From assembly GCF_000314005.1 (NCBI RefSeq), contig NZ_JH980292.1, positions 3,136,121-3,200,120 on the forward strand: a DNA stretch of 64,000 bases, in the 5' to 3' direction. This stretch comes from Spirulina subsalsa PCC 9445 (GTDB lineage: Bacteria; Cyanobacteriota; Cyanobacteriia; Cyanobacteriales; Spirulinaceae). A program made the translations under genes and the position numbers. Shown piece by piece: positions 37,798-45,609 of this stretch (position 1 is its first letter; every line of letters begins with the position of its first letter). The notes below the pieces were generated by a model, which was given only the letters and a program-made list of their open reading frames with translations, had not been told where the DNA came from and searched no databases.

Positions 37798-39183
37798 ATG
37801 AAGTCTTACTTAACTCCCGTTGAATTTGACACGGATTTGATCAACCGCTACAATCGTCCGACTCCCCGCTATACCAGTTATCCTCCGGCAACGGAACTCC
37901 ACAGCCAGTTTACGAGTGGGGATTGTATGCAGGCGATCGCACGGAGTAATCAGCGTTCCTCTCCGATTTCCCTCTACTTCCATATTCCCTTTTGTCAAAC
38001 GGCCTGTTATTTCTGCGGGTGTAATGTGATTGTCACCCAACAACAGGAGAAGGTGGTCAATCCTTATCTTCAGCATTTGTCCCAAGATATTGACCATTTA
38101 ACGCGCTATTTGGACACTGATCGTCCGGTGGAACAACTCCATTGGGGTGGGGGAACTCCCAACTATCTAAATATTGCCCATGTTGAGCAATTGTGGAGCA
38201 AAATTAACCAACATTTTCACTTTGACCCCAAAGCGGAAATTTCCTTAGAGGTGAATCCTCGGTATATTGACCGCAACTACATTTTATTTTTGCGAGATTT
38301 AGGTTTTAATCGCATTAGTTTTGGGATTCAAGACTTTAACTCCCAAGTGCAGGCGGCCATTAATCGGATTCAACCGGAAGAGATGTTATTTAATGTCATG
38401 AGTTGGATTCGTGAAGCGGGGTTTGAAAGTGTTAATGTAGACTTAATTTATGGCTTGCCGTATCAAACGGAACAAACCTTTGAACAAACCATTGCGAAAA
38501 CCATTGAGTTAGATCCCGATCGGATTGCGGTGTTTAACTTTGCCTATGTGCCTTGGTTAAAACCTGTTCAGAAGAAAATTCCCCAGGATGCCTTACCCAG
38601 CACGGCCGAGAAGCTGCGGATTTTCCAGTCGGCGATCGCACAACTGACCCATAACGGCTATACTTTCATTGGCATGGATCACTTTGCCAAACCCAATGAC
38701 GAACTAACCATTGCTCAAAAAGAAGGGCATTTACACCGCAATTTCCAAGGATACACCACTAAGCCCGACATGGATTTATTTGGTTTTGGGTTAACGTCCA
38801 TCAGTATGTTAGAAGATGCTTATATCCAAAATCACAAGACCCTCAAAAGTTATTATAGTGCCGTAGAAGCAGGGCAATTCCCCATTGAAAAAGGCGTTGT
38901 TTTAAATCAAAATGACAAGATTCGTCGCGCCCTGATTATGGAGTTAATGTGTCACTTTGGGGTGGATAAGCAGGAATTTTCCCAAGCGCATCAGTTGGAC
39001 TTTGATGATTATTTTACTACAGAGTTAGTCAATCTTGAACCTTTAGAAAAAGATGGTCTAATTCGGTTATACAAAGACCATTTAGAAGTAACTTCTGTGG
39101 GGCGCTTACTCATTCGTAATATTGCCGTTGTTTTTGATAGTTACTTCCCCCAACAACAGCAACGATTCTCTAAGTCAATTTAG
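37798..39183 (+). CDS. hemN: Oxygen-independent coproporphyrinogen III oxidase
   Basis: The 461-aa radical-SAM enzyme oxidatively decarboxylates coproporphyrinogen III to protoporphyrinogen IX without O2. The signature FCQTACYFCGCN (Cx3Cx2C, plus fourth Cys) binds the 4Fe-4S cluster and SAM. Also seen: YFHIPFC, LHWGGGTPNYL, EISLEVNPRYIDR, RISFGIQDFN, VNVDLIYGLPYQT and the C-terminal domain. This is HemN proper and not the shorter HemW. It supports low-oxygen heme/chlorophyll synthesis together with the divergent acsF. Confidence 0.96.
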   Translation: MKSYLTPVEFDTDLINRYNRPTPRYTSYPPATELHSQFTSGDCMQAIARSNQRSSPISLYFHIPFCQTACYFCGCNVIVTQQQEKVVNPYLQHLSQDIDHLTRYLDTDRPVEQLHWGGGTPNYLNIAHVEQLWSKINQHFHFDPKAEISLEVNPRYIDRNYILFLRDLGFNRISFGIQDFNSQVQAAINRIQPEEMLFNVMSWIREAGFESVNVDLIYGLPYQTEQTFEQTIAKTIELDPDRIAVFNFAYVPWLKPVQKKIPQDALPSTAEKLRIFQSAIAQLTHNGYTFIGMDHFAKPNDELTIAQKEGHLHRNFQGYTTKPDMDLFGFGLTSISMLEDAYIQNHKTLKSYYSAVEAGQFPIEKGVVLNQNDKIRRALIMELMCHFGVDKQEFSQAHQLDFDDYFTTELVNLEPLEKDGLIRLYKDHLEVTSVGRLLIRNIAVVFDSYFPQQQQRFSKSI

Positions 39184-39213
39184 TGTATAGGGCTGGCGGA
39201 GAAAGTCTGCTCC

Positions 39214-39281
39214 GAGGGGGAATCTAGGCGTTTGACTCACTAACTTTTGTTTCTTCGATTTGCCCTCAAGTCTGTTCAATT
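39214..39281. repeat. Left copy of island-flanking inverted repeat
   Basis: GGGGGAATCTAGGCGTTT-GACTCACTAACTTTTGT and the following CTTCGATTTGCCCTCAAG align, in reverse complement, with 52245-52310. An uninterrupted match of 17 bases (GACTCACTAACTTTTGT) sits inside about 65 bp of clear similarity. It begins 31 bp after hemN. Confidence 0.75.
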
Positions 39282-39286
39282 TGGCA

Positions 39287-39727
39287 TTACCAAAATTTTC
39301 CGGTTAAAACCTGCTCAAGATTCGTCGAAAAGGGACAAATTTGGGGAAACTTAACATCATACTCATCCACTAGATTGTTCACAGCATCTTGATAGTAATT
39401 ATCTTTAATTTGCTCACAATACTGTTTTAAACTCGGAGAATCTCGGATAATTTTTTGAATCTCTTTTTGGGCTCTTTTAATTGTAACTTTTCACCCTCTA
39501 TAACAGTCATCTAAAGGAACATAAGACCGCTTTAAAGCTTGTTCAAACAAGGTAGTTAAACGGCTTTCTAACTCTCGTTTATCCCGTTTACCCAAGGATT
39601 CGATCTCCTCGATTAAGTTGTCCCAATCTAAGTTTTCCAGATGGCGTGCTTTTAGCTGTTCAATAGTTGCCTCAATCCAAAGAGCAAAATCTACATCGTA
39701 TAGTGTTTTCCTATGGGTTGTTGGCAT
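39287..39727 (-). pseudogene. DUF29 family protein interrupted by one TGA stop
   Basis: The N-terminal part (MPTTHRKTLYDVDFALWIEATIEQLKARHLENLDWDNLIEEIESLG ...) ends at a TGA at 39491-39493. The same frame then continues for another 67 codons as KVTIKRAQKEIQKII ... DSPSLKQYCEQI ... FPQICPFSTNLEQVL, the normal DUF29 C-terminus. The restored protein has 146 residues, the family length. The stop replaces a Trp codon (TGG to TGA) expected there. It is a one-base nonsense mutation and not a true short gene. DUF29 proteins are highly repeated in cyanobacteria and have no known role. Confidence 0.88.
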
Positions 39728-39878
39728 TCGATCTAGAGGGTATCTGTAGGTATAGACTCCATCATAATCTTTTTATCCAAGATTTTGGGTCTAAAGCCCC
39801 GTCCCTTTGCTACGCAACGTTTCACAAACAACTTGGCTTAGGGGTATTCATTCAGCGCTTCAGGATGAAATACATACC
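39728..39878. other. Intergenic region
   Basis: Between the DUF29 pseudogene and the HNH gene. No attC-like structure or gene could be made out, although an attC site would be expected downstream of a cassette gene. Confidence 0.35.
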
Positions 39879-41138
39879 TCATGGCTCAATCAGCCCTCTG
39901 ACTTGCGCTAAAGCATCTTCGCCTGAAATTGGTTGAACCTTAGCTCGATGCAATAGTGCCTGAAGTTCCTCAATCTTTAACGGAGGACGATGACTATGAA
40001 TCATAGCGTGACAGTTTGGGCAAACTGGGCGTAAATCTTTTACAGGATCAACTTCATACTCTTCACCAATCTCTGAAATAGGGCGTAAATGATGCACATG
40101 GATAAAGCCTTCGCCTAGCTCTCCAAAAAACTCACCAAAGTTAAAACTACAAACTGAGCAACTTGTGCCATAGTAATCAATACATTTCTGGCGTGCTTTT
40201 GAATCTCGTTCATAGGCATTAACTGAGACTTGACGCACTGCCCCTTCTCGAAAAACTTCTTCTGAAGTCACCTCATCAGGATAGATATTAGTGAGATTCA
40301 GTATCTTTGAGCCAGAAGAATTAATTTGATATTCTTGAGCTAAAAAATTGTAAGCTGCCTGAATTTCTGAGTCAGAACACTTTCCTAATTGCAGTCCAAA
40401 ATGATAACCTAAATTGTTCCAAGTAAGAGTTGAATTTAAAGTTTCATCTGTATAGGCTCTTCTTGATAGAGCGGCATTCTCCCAGCCAATCTTAAACTGT
40501 GCCTGCCTTCGAGCATCAGGAGGACTACGATTGTCCCTTTCATAGATTAGACCCTTAAAAATGCTCCTGTAGATTGCATTGTCATTTTCCTTTTTTTGAA
40601 AAATTTCATCAAGAAAGGCGACTCTAAAAGTTAAGTCAACGACCACTTTATAGATAAGTGGTTCGTGAAAATGCTTATAAGGGGATTTGGAACAGCGACC
40701 TATTTCAGCTAAGACAGCTTGCTTCCAAGCAGATTTCTGTTTGGGTGTTAATAGGTTTGCAGGGAAACCTTCAAATGCAAGAAAATAAGGACATTTTTCT
40801 GCAACTTCTCCAGGATGAGGTTTCCATTGATGTGAACTAAATTCTGGAGGTTCGGATCGAGCTATTAATTTAGATAGGTTTTCAAAGTCATAAGGTACAG
40901 TAAAGCCTACTAACGGCTTACCTTTACGAAACCCCGATAGAACATATCTCCTATTGATGGTCACAGGGAAGTTATTACGTTGCGTTAATGATAAAACAAG
41001 TCGAGGATCATCGTTCTCGAATTTCCCTAAGTCTATAACTTCTTTCACTAAATCGAGATACTGTTCTATCCATTCTCGGCTAGGAGATTGCTGGAGTAGT
41101 TGAACTAAGCGTTCATGGACGGAGTTATCGATACCCAC
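39879..41138 (-). CDS. HNH endonuclease (restriction-like)
   Basis: The 419-aa protein has a C-terminal HNH nuclease (about 325-395): ARQKCIDYYGTSCSVC, then FIHVHHLRPISEIG and DLRPVCPNCHAMIHSHRP, giving paired zinc cysteines and the HH...N...H catalytic set. The N-terminal ~300 residues (PLVGFTVPYDFENLSKL, CPYFLAFEGF, KVVVDLTFRVAFLDEIF) resemble DNA-recognition parts of McrA/ScoMcrA-type restriction enzymes, but that is weakly supported. No methylase is adjacent. The gene starts with GTG and is the first gene after the attI-like copy at 41184 (45 bp), so it may be an integron cassette driven by that site's promoter. Confidence 0.8.
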   Translation of the reverse strand: MGIDNSVHERLVQLLQQSPSREWIEQYLDLVKEVIDLGKFENDDPRLVLSLTQRNNFPVTINRRYVLSGFRKGKPLVGFTVPYDFENLSKLIARSEPPEFSSHQWKPHPGEVAEKCPYFLAFEGFPANLLTPKQKSAWKQAVLAEIGRCSKSPYKHFHEPLIYKVVVDLTFRVAFLDEIFQKKENDNAIYRSIFKGLIYERDNRSPPDARRQAQFKIGWENAALSRRAYTDETLNSTLTWNNLGYHFGLQLGKCSDSEIQAAYNFLAQEYQINSSGSKILNLTNIYPDEVTSEEVFREGAVRQVSVNAYERDSKARQKCIDYYGTSCSVCSFNFGEFFGELGEGFIHVHHLRPISEIGEEYEVDPVKDLRPVCPNCHAMIHSHRPPLKIEELQALLHRAKVQPISGEDALAQVRGLIEP

Positions 41139-41183
41139 AGTTAATTTGTAAGCTTTTAGATACTAACTGATTGAAATTATGCC

Positions 41184-41304
41184 GCCTAACTATTTATTAG
41201 ACCACAACTGCAAGATAACTCACCCTTGGAGGGTGTTGTCAAGCGCTGGCGGTCTAACTCCGATATTATGGGTGTTAATCCCGCACGTGCGGGATAACAG
41301 CCGT
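41184..41304 (-). promoter_or_regulatory. attI-like site / cassette promoter, copy A
   Basis: The repeat shared with 43586-43734 and 46225-46371 reads, on the minus strand, GGAGTTAGACCGCC ... TTGACAACACCC ... and ends TAATAAATAGTTAGGC, which contains the core G-TTAGGC (GTTRRRY). TTGACA with a further TTATCT/TTATCC-like box forms a possible Pc promoter reading into the HNH gene. A palindrome (ATCCCGCACGTGCGGGAT) lies at the other side. It is followed by a broken vapBC remnant, with no integrase fragment. Confidence 0.6.
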
Positions 41305-41307
41305 TAA

Positions 41308-41599
41308 TGATGCTAGTACAAACGCTGTCTTCCCCGACATCTACAATATGCTGGAAAATCTGACCGGGAGAATGAGTTATCCCAGCAGCAAAGCAATTGC
41401 GTTCTGCTCACTTTCAGGTAAGGCTTGTAATAAAGGCGATCGCACACTCCAGCAACTCAGTCATTGCTACTTCCCCATTCTATCGATGATTGCGGCTCTC
41501 AGGCAGATTGAGCATAGTGCGATCGCGCTCTTGGAAAGGGGGTAGACTTCCCTGAACCTGCCAATGTTTTTGAAAAGTAGGCATTGTCTCCAAAAACAT
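41308..41599 (-). pseudogene. VapBC remnant, copy I
   Basis: On the minus strand the order is a conserved 39-codon frame (41480-41599, MFLETMPTFQKHWQVQGSL...), a vapB-like antitoxin start (MTELLE...) that loses frame, and the first part of a VapC PIN-domain toxin region. The last part matches copy III (43906-44330), where a longer piece is left. No intact toxin remains. Confidence 0.7.
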
Positions 41600-41605
41600 C
41601 ACATT

Positions 41606-41612
41606 GTTAGGC
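41606..41612 (-). other. Half attC site (core GTTAGGC)
   Basis: The core GTTAGGC lies four bases past the MazF stop codon, as in the other cassettes. The other half of the attC site, about 80 bp in the sibling copies, is missing: the sequence jumps to TGTGATGTTTTTGG of the vapBC remnant. It is a deleted site. Confidence 0.5.
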
Positions 41613-41615
41613 GAG

Positions 41616-41990
41616 CTACGAGGATTTGAACGCTAAACTGAAACCAAGCTCAATCCATACTGCTTTCTCGATTTTTTCCCAATAAACTTCTTCCAAAGTA
41701 CCCTGTTTATGCTTAATTCTCTGAGCATCTACAGCCCTCATTTGACTTAAGTTGATGTGCCGATCTCTATCAAGTCCATTCTGTGTAGTTGGTGTAATAT
41801 TCACAACGAACGGATAAGTCTTTGTTCCAGGCAACAAAGGAGCAACTATTGTTGTTGTCCCATTTTGGTTGCCGATATCATTTTGCAAAATTAAACAAGG
41901 GCGTTTTTTATCGGTTTCATGACCAATAACAGGTTTTAGATCAACCCACCATATCTCTCCTCGTTTGTAGGTTAAGTTTCCGTTAGGCAT
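41616..41990 (-). CDS. MazF/PemK-type toxin (endoribonuclease)
   Basis: The 124-aa toxin opens with the MazF motif KRGEIWWVDLKPVIGHETDKKRPCLILQND. TTTIVAPLL, the RHINLSQMRAVD strand and a C-terminal VYWEKIEKAVWIELGF helix follow. MazF toxins cut mRNA when the antitoxin is lost. The gene overlaps the antitoxin gene 41983-42207 by 8 bp (antitoxin first), the normal order. It ends at the half attC site. Confidence 0.9.
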   Translation of the reverse strand: MPNGNLTYKRGEIWWVDLKPVIGHETDKKRPCLILQNDIGNQNGTTTIVAPLLPGTKTYPFVVNITPTTQNGLDRDRHINLSQMRAVDAQRIKHKQGTLEEVYWEKIEKAVWIELGFSLAFKSS

Positions 41991-42207
41991 TTAAACCATC
42001 GCCCACTGTAACATCCCAGACAGAGATTTCTTCCTGGAACTCCGGGTCATTAGCCTGATCTTTATAAGCATCTTCTAGCTCTTTCATAAAAATCCTTCTC
42101 TTCTCTTGCCAGAGGACATCATTTATAAAGCTGCTACGATTGCTTGCTAGCCGATCTACAAAATCTAGAACTTCGTCATCCAAGGTTATACTGACTTTCT
42201 TACTCAT
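41983..42207 (-). CDS. MazE-like ribbon-helix-helix antitoxin
   Basis: The 74-aa protein has an N-terminal RHH motif (SKKVSITLDDEVLDFVDRLASNRSSFINDVLW) for DNA binding, and an acidic C-terminus that would bind the MazF toxin. It is translationally coupled to mazF by an 8-bp overlap. Likely autorepresses the pair. Confidence 0.85.
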   Translation of the reverse strand: MSKKVSITLDDEVLDFVDRLASNRSSFINDVLWQEKRRIFMKELEDAYKDQANDPEFQEEISVWDVTVGDGLNA

Positions 42208-42282
42208 GGCCGTAAGCTGCCCGCGACAGTCTAGTAGGATTTCACTGTCATACTAACCAATCCTACATTAGTTGTCAATAAG

Positions 42283-42527
42283 AATATCGGGAGACCGGGA
42301 GCATGAGCTATCTCCGCAGCGAAGCAATTGCGTTCTGCTCACGTTCAGGTAAGGCTTGTAATGGCGATCGCACGCTCAAGCAACTCAGTCATTGCTACTT
42401 CCCCATTCTATCGATGATCGCCGCTCTCAGGCAGATTGAGCATAGTGCGATCGCGCTCTTGGAAAGCGGGCAGACTCCCCTGATCCTGCCAATGTTGTTG
42501 AAAAGTAGGCATTGTCTCCAAAAACAT
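42283..42527 (-). pseudogene. VapBC remnant, copy II
   Basis: The conserved 39-codon frame is intact (42408-42527, MFLETMPTFQQHWQDQGSL...). It is followed by a vapB-like start ([10 protein letters not shown]) that frameshifts and stops within 16 codons. The VapC portion is short and divergent. It sits directly after attC site a and before mazEF. Confidence 0.7.
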
Positions 42528-42547
42528 CACATCCCCACCTTGATAAG

Positions 42548-42634
42548 ATTTAACGTTCCCCTTCAGCGGCGGCTAGTAACCTTTGCATCTCCACCAATAT
42601 CTTTCAACCGTCCGCTGCAAGGGGGTTGTTATGT
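42548..42634 (-). other. attC-like recombination site a
   Basis: The 87-bp site runs from GTTATGT at 42628-42634 to ATTTAAC at 42548-42554 (GTTAAAT on the minus strand, matching GTTRRRY). The plus-strand 5' arm AACGTTCCCCTTCAGCGG pairs with the 3' arm CCGCTGCAAGGGGGTTGTT. The AAC/GTT boxes are followed by a three-base unpaired spacer and then a stem with one extrahelical base. This is the R-box / unpaired central spacer / L-box geometry of integron attC sites. It lies ten bases past the DUF5615 stop. Confidence 0.8.
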
Positions 42635-42644
42635 GCTTTATCTT

Positions 42645-42995
42645 TCACTTGAACGGGATGTACTCAACTGCATTCATCCATTCATCGGGTTCTGAGGCTT
42701 TGGCAATCAATTCTAAATCTCTGACAAACTGACCAATTGTACCTCCAAGTTGATGACCGAAGATCAGTCCAGAAAACTGCTTTCCTTCTACTTGCCAAGT
42801 TTCGGCTAAAACGCGAAATCGAATGTCTTGGGTAAAAAGAACTCGACTAAGTTGAGTCACCCTTAATAAAAGCTGATCATCAGGGAGTTCTTGACATTCA
42901 TCTTCAAACGCCGTCAATATATCTACACCTCGACGACGCAACTGATCAGTAATAGCCTGGGGAATGTGAACATCCATATACAAAGCAATAGCCAC
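42645..42995 (-). CDS. DUF5615 PIN-like toxin
   Basis: The 116-aa protein is of the DUF5615 (Mut7-C-like / PIN-like) family: MDVHIPQAITDQLRRRGVDILTA, then DDQLLLRVTQLSRVLFTQDIRFR (acidic active-site region). It starts with GTG immediately after the DUF433 stop (TAA|GTG). Such proteins are paired with DUF433 antitoxins as putative toxin-antitoxin modules. Confidence 0.85.
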   Translation of the reverse strand: MAIALYMDVHIPQAITDQLRRRGVDILTAFEDECQELPDDQLLLRVTQLSRVLFTQDIRFRVLAETWQVEGKQFSGLIFGHQLGGTIGQFVRDLELIAKASEPDEWMNAVEYIPFK

Positions 42996-43307
42996 TTACA
43001 GCAGCCCTCTAGCTTTCATTCTGGTATAAAAGGGTGATCTAGCTACTTGAGTTACGCTAGTTTGCACCTGCTCCCATTCTTGGGTGATTTCTCGGTCAAT
43101 TTCTTCCTGATGGTCAAAATAGTAGCCCATTGCCGCATGAGCTTCGGCGGGGGTTAAGTAAAGGTGCTGTCGGCAGATCTCCTCTACAGACCAACCGTAG
43201 GCAAGATAATCCATGACAATCTGTGCGACTCGAACACGTGGCAATCGTTGTAATCTTGCAGGCTGATTCTCTGGCTTCTCAATATGTGGGTAACTCAGGA
43301 CTAGCAT
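42996..43307 (-). CDS. DUF433 antitoxin
   Basis: The 103-aa protein has the DUF433 pattern: TPRVRVAQIVMDYLAYGWSVEEICRQHLYLTPAEAHAAMGYYFDHQEEIDREI (helix-turn-helix part). It precedes and is coupled to the DUF5615 gene. The C-terminal FYTRMKARGLL would contact the toxin. Confidence 0.85.
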   Translation of the reverse strand: MLVLSYPHIEKPENQPARLQRLPRVRVAQIVMDYLAYGWSVEEICRQHLYLTPAEAHAAMGYYFDHQEEIDREITQEWEQVQTSVTQVARSPFYTRMKARGLL

Positions 43308-43323
43308 ACTAATTCATTTTTAC

Positions 43324-43539
43324 CTAGATCAGTTTCCATATTCTTATAGTTTTGCTGCCACTAGCAAGTAATTTCCCGTCGGGGCTAAAGCTGACCGACG
43401 TTACGGATTTATCATGTCCAGAGAGTAACTGACTATTTTGATCTTGCCCTTTATTAATATCCCAAAGTCTTATCGATCCGTCATCTCCTGCACTAGCAAA
43501 TATTTGATCGTTACAGTTAAAAGCCAGGTAATTGTTCAT
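43324..43539 (-). pseudogene. WD40-repeat C-terminal fragment
   Basis: The 71-aa frame contains about one and a half WD40 repeats (QIFASAGDDGSIRLWDINKG ... LLSGHDKSVTSVSFSPDGKLLASGS). A beta-propeller needs several more, so this is the end of a larger WD40 protein that was captured next to the attI-like site B, probably not functional on its own. Confidence 0.75.
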
Positions 43540-43585
43540 AGATGATGTATTCCTCTTTGTTCCTCATCTTTGACTGTGGAGGGGG

Positions 43586-43734
43586 GCATATAACTATATA
43601 TTAGACCGCAATTGCAGGATAACTCACCCCTGGAGGATGTTGTCAAGCACTGGCGGTCTAACTCCGATATTATGAGTTATCCCGCACGTGCGGGATAACA
43701 CCCGTTTTCGTCGTCTTTTAGCGCAAGTCCTGTC
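43586..43734 (-). promoter_or_regulatory. attI-like site / cassette promoter, copy B
   Basis: This copy joins the integrase fragment starting at 43735. Minus strand: TTGACA (complement 43641-43646), an 18-bp spacer containing a hairpin (CATCCTCCAGGGGTG), and TTATCC (43617-43622), a possible Pc promoter. The core at the cassette boundary is degenerate (TAGTTATATG). GGTCTAATA...TAACCC arms and a CGCACGTGCG palindrome (43683-43692) complete it. The divergence of integrase start and cassettes is the integron layout. Confidence 0.65.
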
Positions 43735-43932
43735 ATGGAAGTGCCTCAATCGCCCAAACTTCTCGATCGCGTGCGCCAAGCCATCCGCTTCCGGCATCTG
43801 AGTCCCAAAACTGAGAAGTTCTATCTCTATTACATCCGAGACTTCATCTTGTTTCACCAAAAACACCACCCCAGAGAGATGGGAGTACCAGAAGTCCGCG
43901 TCTACCTATCTCACCTCGCGAAGGATGCGTTC
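43735..43932 (+). pseudogene. Integron-integrase-like 5' fragment, copy 1
   Basis: The first 62-66 codons of a tyrosine recombinase: SPKLLDRVRQAIRFRHLSPKTEKFYLYYIRDFILFHQKHHPREMGVPEVRVYLSHLA. This is the N-terminal SAM-like domain with the pattern of IntI enzymes (LRxRHxSxxTExxYxxWIxxFIxFHxxxHPxxMGxxEVxxFLxxLA). The normal gene has about 310-340 codons; the R-K-H-R-Y catalytic domain is gone. The sequence fuses, at AAGGATGCG, to an inverted VapC remnant, where the frame stops. Confidence 0.8.
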
Positions 43933-44318
43933 TAGTTGCTGTCCCAGACGGGAGGAACCACTCTTAAGCACTCCAAATCGTAGTTCACACGCCACAATGA
44001 TGCTAGTACAAACGCGGTCTTCCCCGACATCTACAATATGCTGGAAAATCCGACCGGGAGAATGAGTTATCCCAGGGACGCTCATCCTCAATTTCCTCTA
44101 GGATGAGCGAAGCAATTGCGTTCTGCTCACTTTCAGGTAAGGCTTGTAACAAAGGCGATCGCCCGCTCCAGCACCTCAGTCATTGCTACTTCCTCATTCT
44201 ATCGATGATCGCGGCTCTCAGGCAGATTGAGCATAGCGCGATCGCGCTCTTGGAAAGCGGGTAAACTTTCCTCAGCCTGCCAATGTTGTTGAAAGGTAGG
44301 CATTGTCTCCAAAAACAT
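43906..44318 (-). pseudogene. VapBC remnant, copy III (longest)
   Basis: Minus strand order: conserved 39-codon frame (44199-44318, MFLETMPTFQQHWQAEESL...); vapB antitoxin (MTEVLERAIA, then one frameshift, then LLQALPESEQNAIASLILEEIEDERPWDNSF in the next frame); and a VapC fragment (RVCTSIIVACELRFGVLKSGSSRLGQQLERIL) that lacks both ends. The frame break and missing catalytic parts make it non-functional. Confidence 0.75.
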
Positions 44319-44338
44319 CACATCCCCACCTTGATAAG

Positions 44339-44433
44339 ATTTAACGACCCCAATCAGCGGCGGCAATCAACCTCGAACTCACTACCGATACACTGTCAAC
44401 TGTCCGCTGTCCGCTGCATTGGGATTGTTAGCC
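44339..44433 (-). other. attC-like recombination site b
   Basis: 95 bp, from ATTTAAC (44339-44345) to GTTAGCC (44427-44433). Arms: AACGACCCCAATCAGCGG and CCGCTGCATTGGGATTGTT, again with the three-base spacer mismatch and one extrahelical base at the same place as in sites a and c. Located 22 bp past the BrnA stop. Confidence 0.8.
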
Positions 44434-44455
44434 TGTTGGATGATGCTCACTTTGC

Positions 44456-44734
44456 TTACTGATATAAATGAGCTTTGTGTGCCTCAGCATAAATTCTTAA
44501 CGCCACAGACATCTGCTGTTCAGCGCTTTCTCCTTGTGCCTGAAACCAAGCAAGTGTGTCTGGATCGACTAAAACTGATACTTTTGTCGGTGACTTGGGC
44601 ATTCGCAATTGTGCTTTGGAAAAAAAATCTTCCGAAAGAGGTGGAATATCAGAGGTGTCGATATCCTCATCGCTCATCGCGTCGATCCTATCCCAATCGG
44701 TTTTTGAGGTATTGTTCATAGCGTCTGCGTTCAT
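44456..44734 (-). CDS. brnA: BrnA-type antitoxin
   Basis: The 92-aa antitoxin has an N-terminal acidic part (DRIDAMSDEDIDTSDIPPLSEDFF) and a C-terminal RHH (KVSVLVDPDTLAWFQAQG). BrnA binds DNA and the BrnT toxin. The start is either the ATG at 44734 or that at 44719; both overlap brnT (44688-44975) out of frame, as is usual. Confidence 0.85.
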   Translation of the reverse strand: MNADAMNNTSKTDWDRIDAMSDEDIDTSDIPPLSEDFFSKAQLRMPKSPTKVSVLVDPDTLAWFQAQGESAEQQMSVALRIYAEAHKAHLYQ

Positions 44735-44975
44735 AAGAGAGTGCCTTTCGTAAGGAGATAATGCGAACTGTTTCCTCATCAGGCTCTGTGTAGACAACAA
44801 CTACGACCCGCCCACTCAGTAGCCCAATACCAATGTAGCGATCTTCTCCGTAATCTTCACGATCATCAAACTCAATCACCATCGGTAGTTCAAAAACTCG
44901 AAATGCATCAGCAAAGTCAAACCCATGCTTTTCAAGATTACTTTGATTTTTATATTCATCCCACTCAAATTCCAT
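44688..44975 (-). CDS. brnT: BrnT-type toxin (ribonuclease)
   Basis: The 95-aa toxin shows the BrnT motif series: MEFEWDEYKNQSNLEKHGFDFADAFRVF, then DDREDYGEDRYIGIGLLSGRVVVVVYTE and RIISLRKALSYERRRYEQYL. BrnT has a RelE-like ribonuclease fold. It precedes brnA in the normal order. The gene pair ends in attC site b, so it is one cassette. Confidence 0.92.
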   Translation of the reverse strand: MEFEWDEYKNQSNLEKHGFDFADAFRVFELPMVIEFDDREDYGEDRYIGIGLLSGRVVVVVYTEPDEETVRIISLRKALSYERRRYEQYLKNRLG

Positions 44976-45038
44976 GATCCAAAACCCAGCCCCTAAGCCA
45001 AGTCTAAACCAAAGAGTATGGATACCATACTCATGCCA

Positions 45039-45476
45039 CTAGAGTTCTATGATACCAAAAGCCCCCTGCATCTTTTTGATTTTTCTCTCAAATGCCTGAT
45101 CTGTCATTGAAAGATAGCGAATGCCCAGAATCAACCCAGCAATTGCAGGAATGTAAGTCCAACAAAATAGCACACTAACTAGTCCCCATCCCCAGGTTCC
45201 AAGGTAGAAAAAATGTATTCCCAAGCCACCTAGCAGTAAAGCCAGGATACCTGTTGTCGTTCGAGACTTTGTAGTTTGCGTTGCAACTGCTGCATTGGGA
45301 TCTTCATAAATCGAAATAGCATGATTGCCGTCTACATCAAAATCTACTCTGACTCCCTGAGTAGGGGTGTTGCTCAAATTCCAGTCTGAACCAAGAAAGT
45401 TGTATCGTTTTCCGTCGTCTCCTGAAATGAATCCCTGATTTGATTGAATCGAAAAACTAAGAACTGTGCCTCGCAT
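45039..45476 (-). CDS. TM2-domain membrane protein with a cold-shock-like N-terminus
   Basis: The start is the ATG at 45476, with AGAGG seven bases upstream; 145 aa. Residues 1-50 (MRGTVLSFSIQSNQGFISGDDGKRYNF) look like a CSD-type OB fold (compare GTVxxFxxxxGxGFIxxDDG). The rest is a TM2 domain (TTTGILALLLGGLGIHFFYLGTWGWGLVSVLFCWTYIPAIAGLILGIRYL), two membrane helices. It has no attC site directly after it; between it and the BrnTA cassette there is only 63 bp. Confidence 0.8.
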   Translation of the reverse strand: MRGTVLSFSIQSNQGFISGDDGKRYNFLGSDWNLSNTPTQGVRVDFDVDGNHAISIYEDPNAAVATQTTKSRTTTGILALLLGGLGIHFFYLGTWGWGLVSVLFCWTYIPAIAGLILGIRYLSMTDQAFERKIKKMQGAFGIIEL

Positions 45477-45515
45477 ATAAAGACCTCTTGATTGATTGCA
45501 CATCAAAGAACCGCA

Positions 45516-45602
45516 GGCTAACGTTCCTGCTCACCGGGCGCAGATACCCTTTGTATCATGACAAAAACTTAAAATTGCTCCGGTGCAGCAGGGTTGTTAT
45601 GC
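45516..45602 (-). other. attC-like recombination site c
   Basis: 87 bp, GGCTAAC (45516-45522) to GTTATGC (45596-45602). Arms AACGTTCCTGCTCACCGG and CCGGTGCAGCAGGGTTGTT pair with the same spacer mismatch and one extrahelical base. Located eight bases past the stop of the glycine-zipper gene. Confidence 0.8.
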
Positions 45603-45609
45603 CGCGTCA

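Noticed and set aside
41348-41545. Plus-strand frames across vapBC remnants (41348-41545, 42303-42695, 47364-47633)
   Set aside because: They are antisense shadows of the repeated module; the minus-strand readings explain the sequence.
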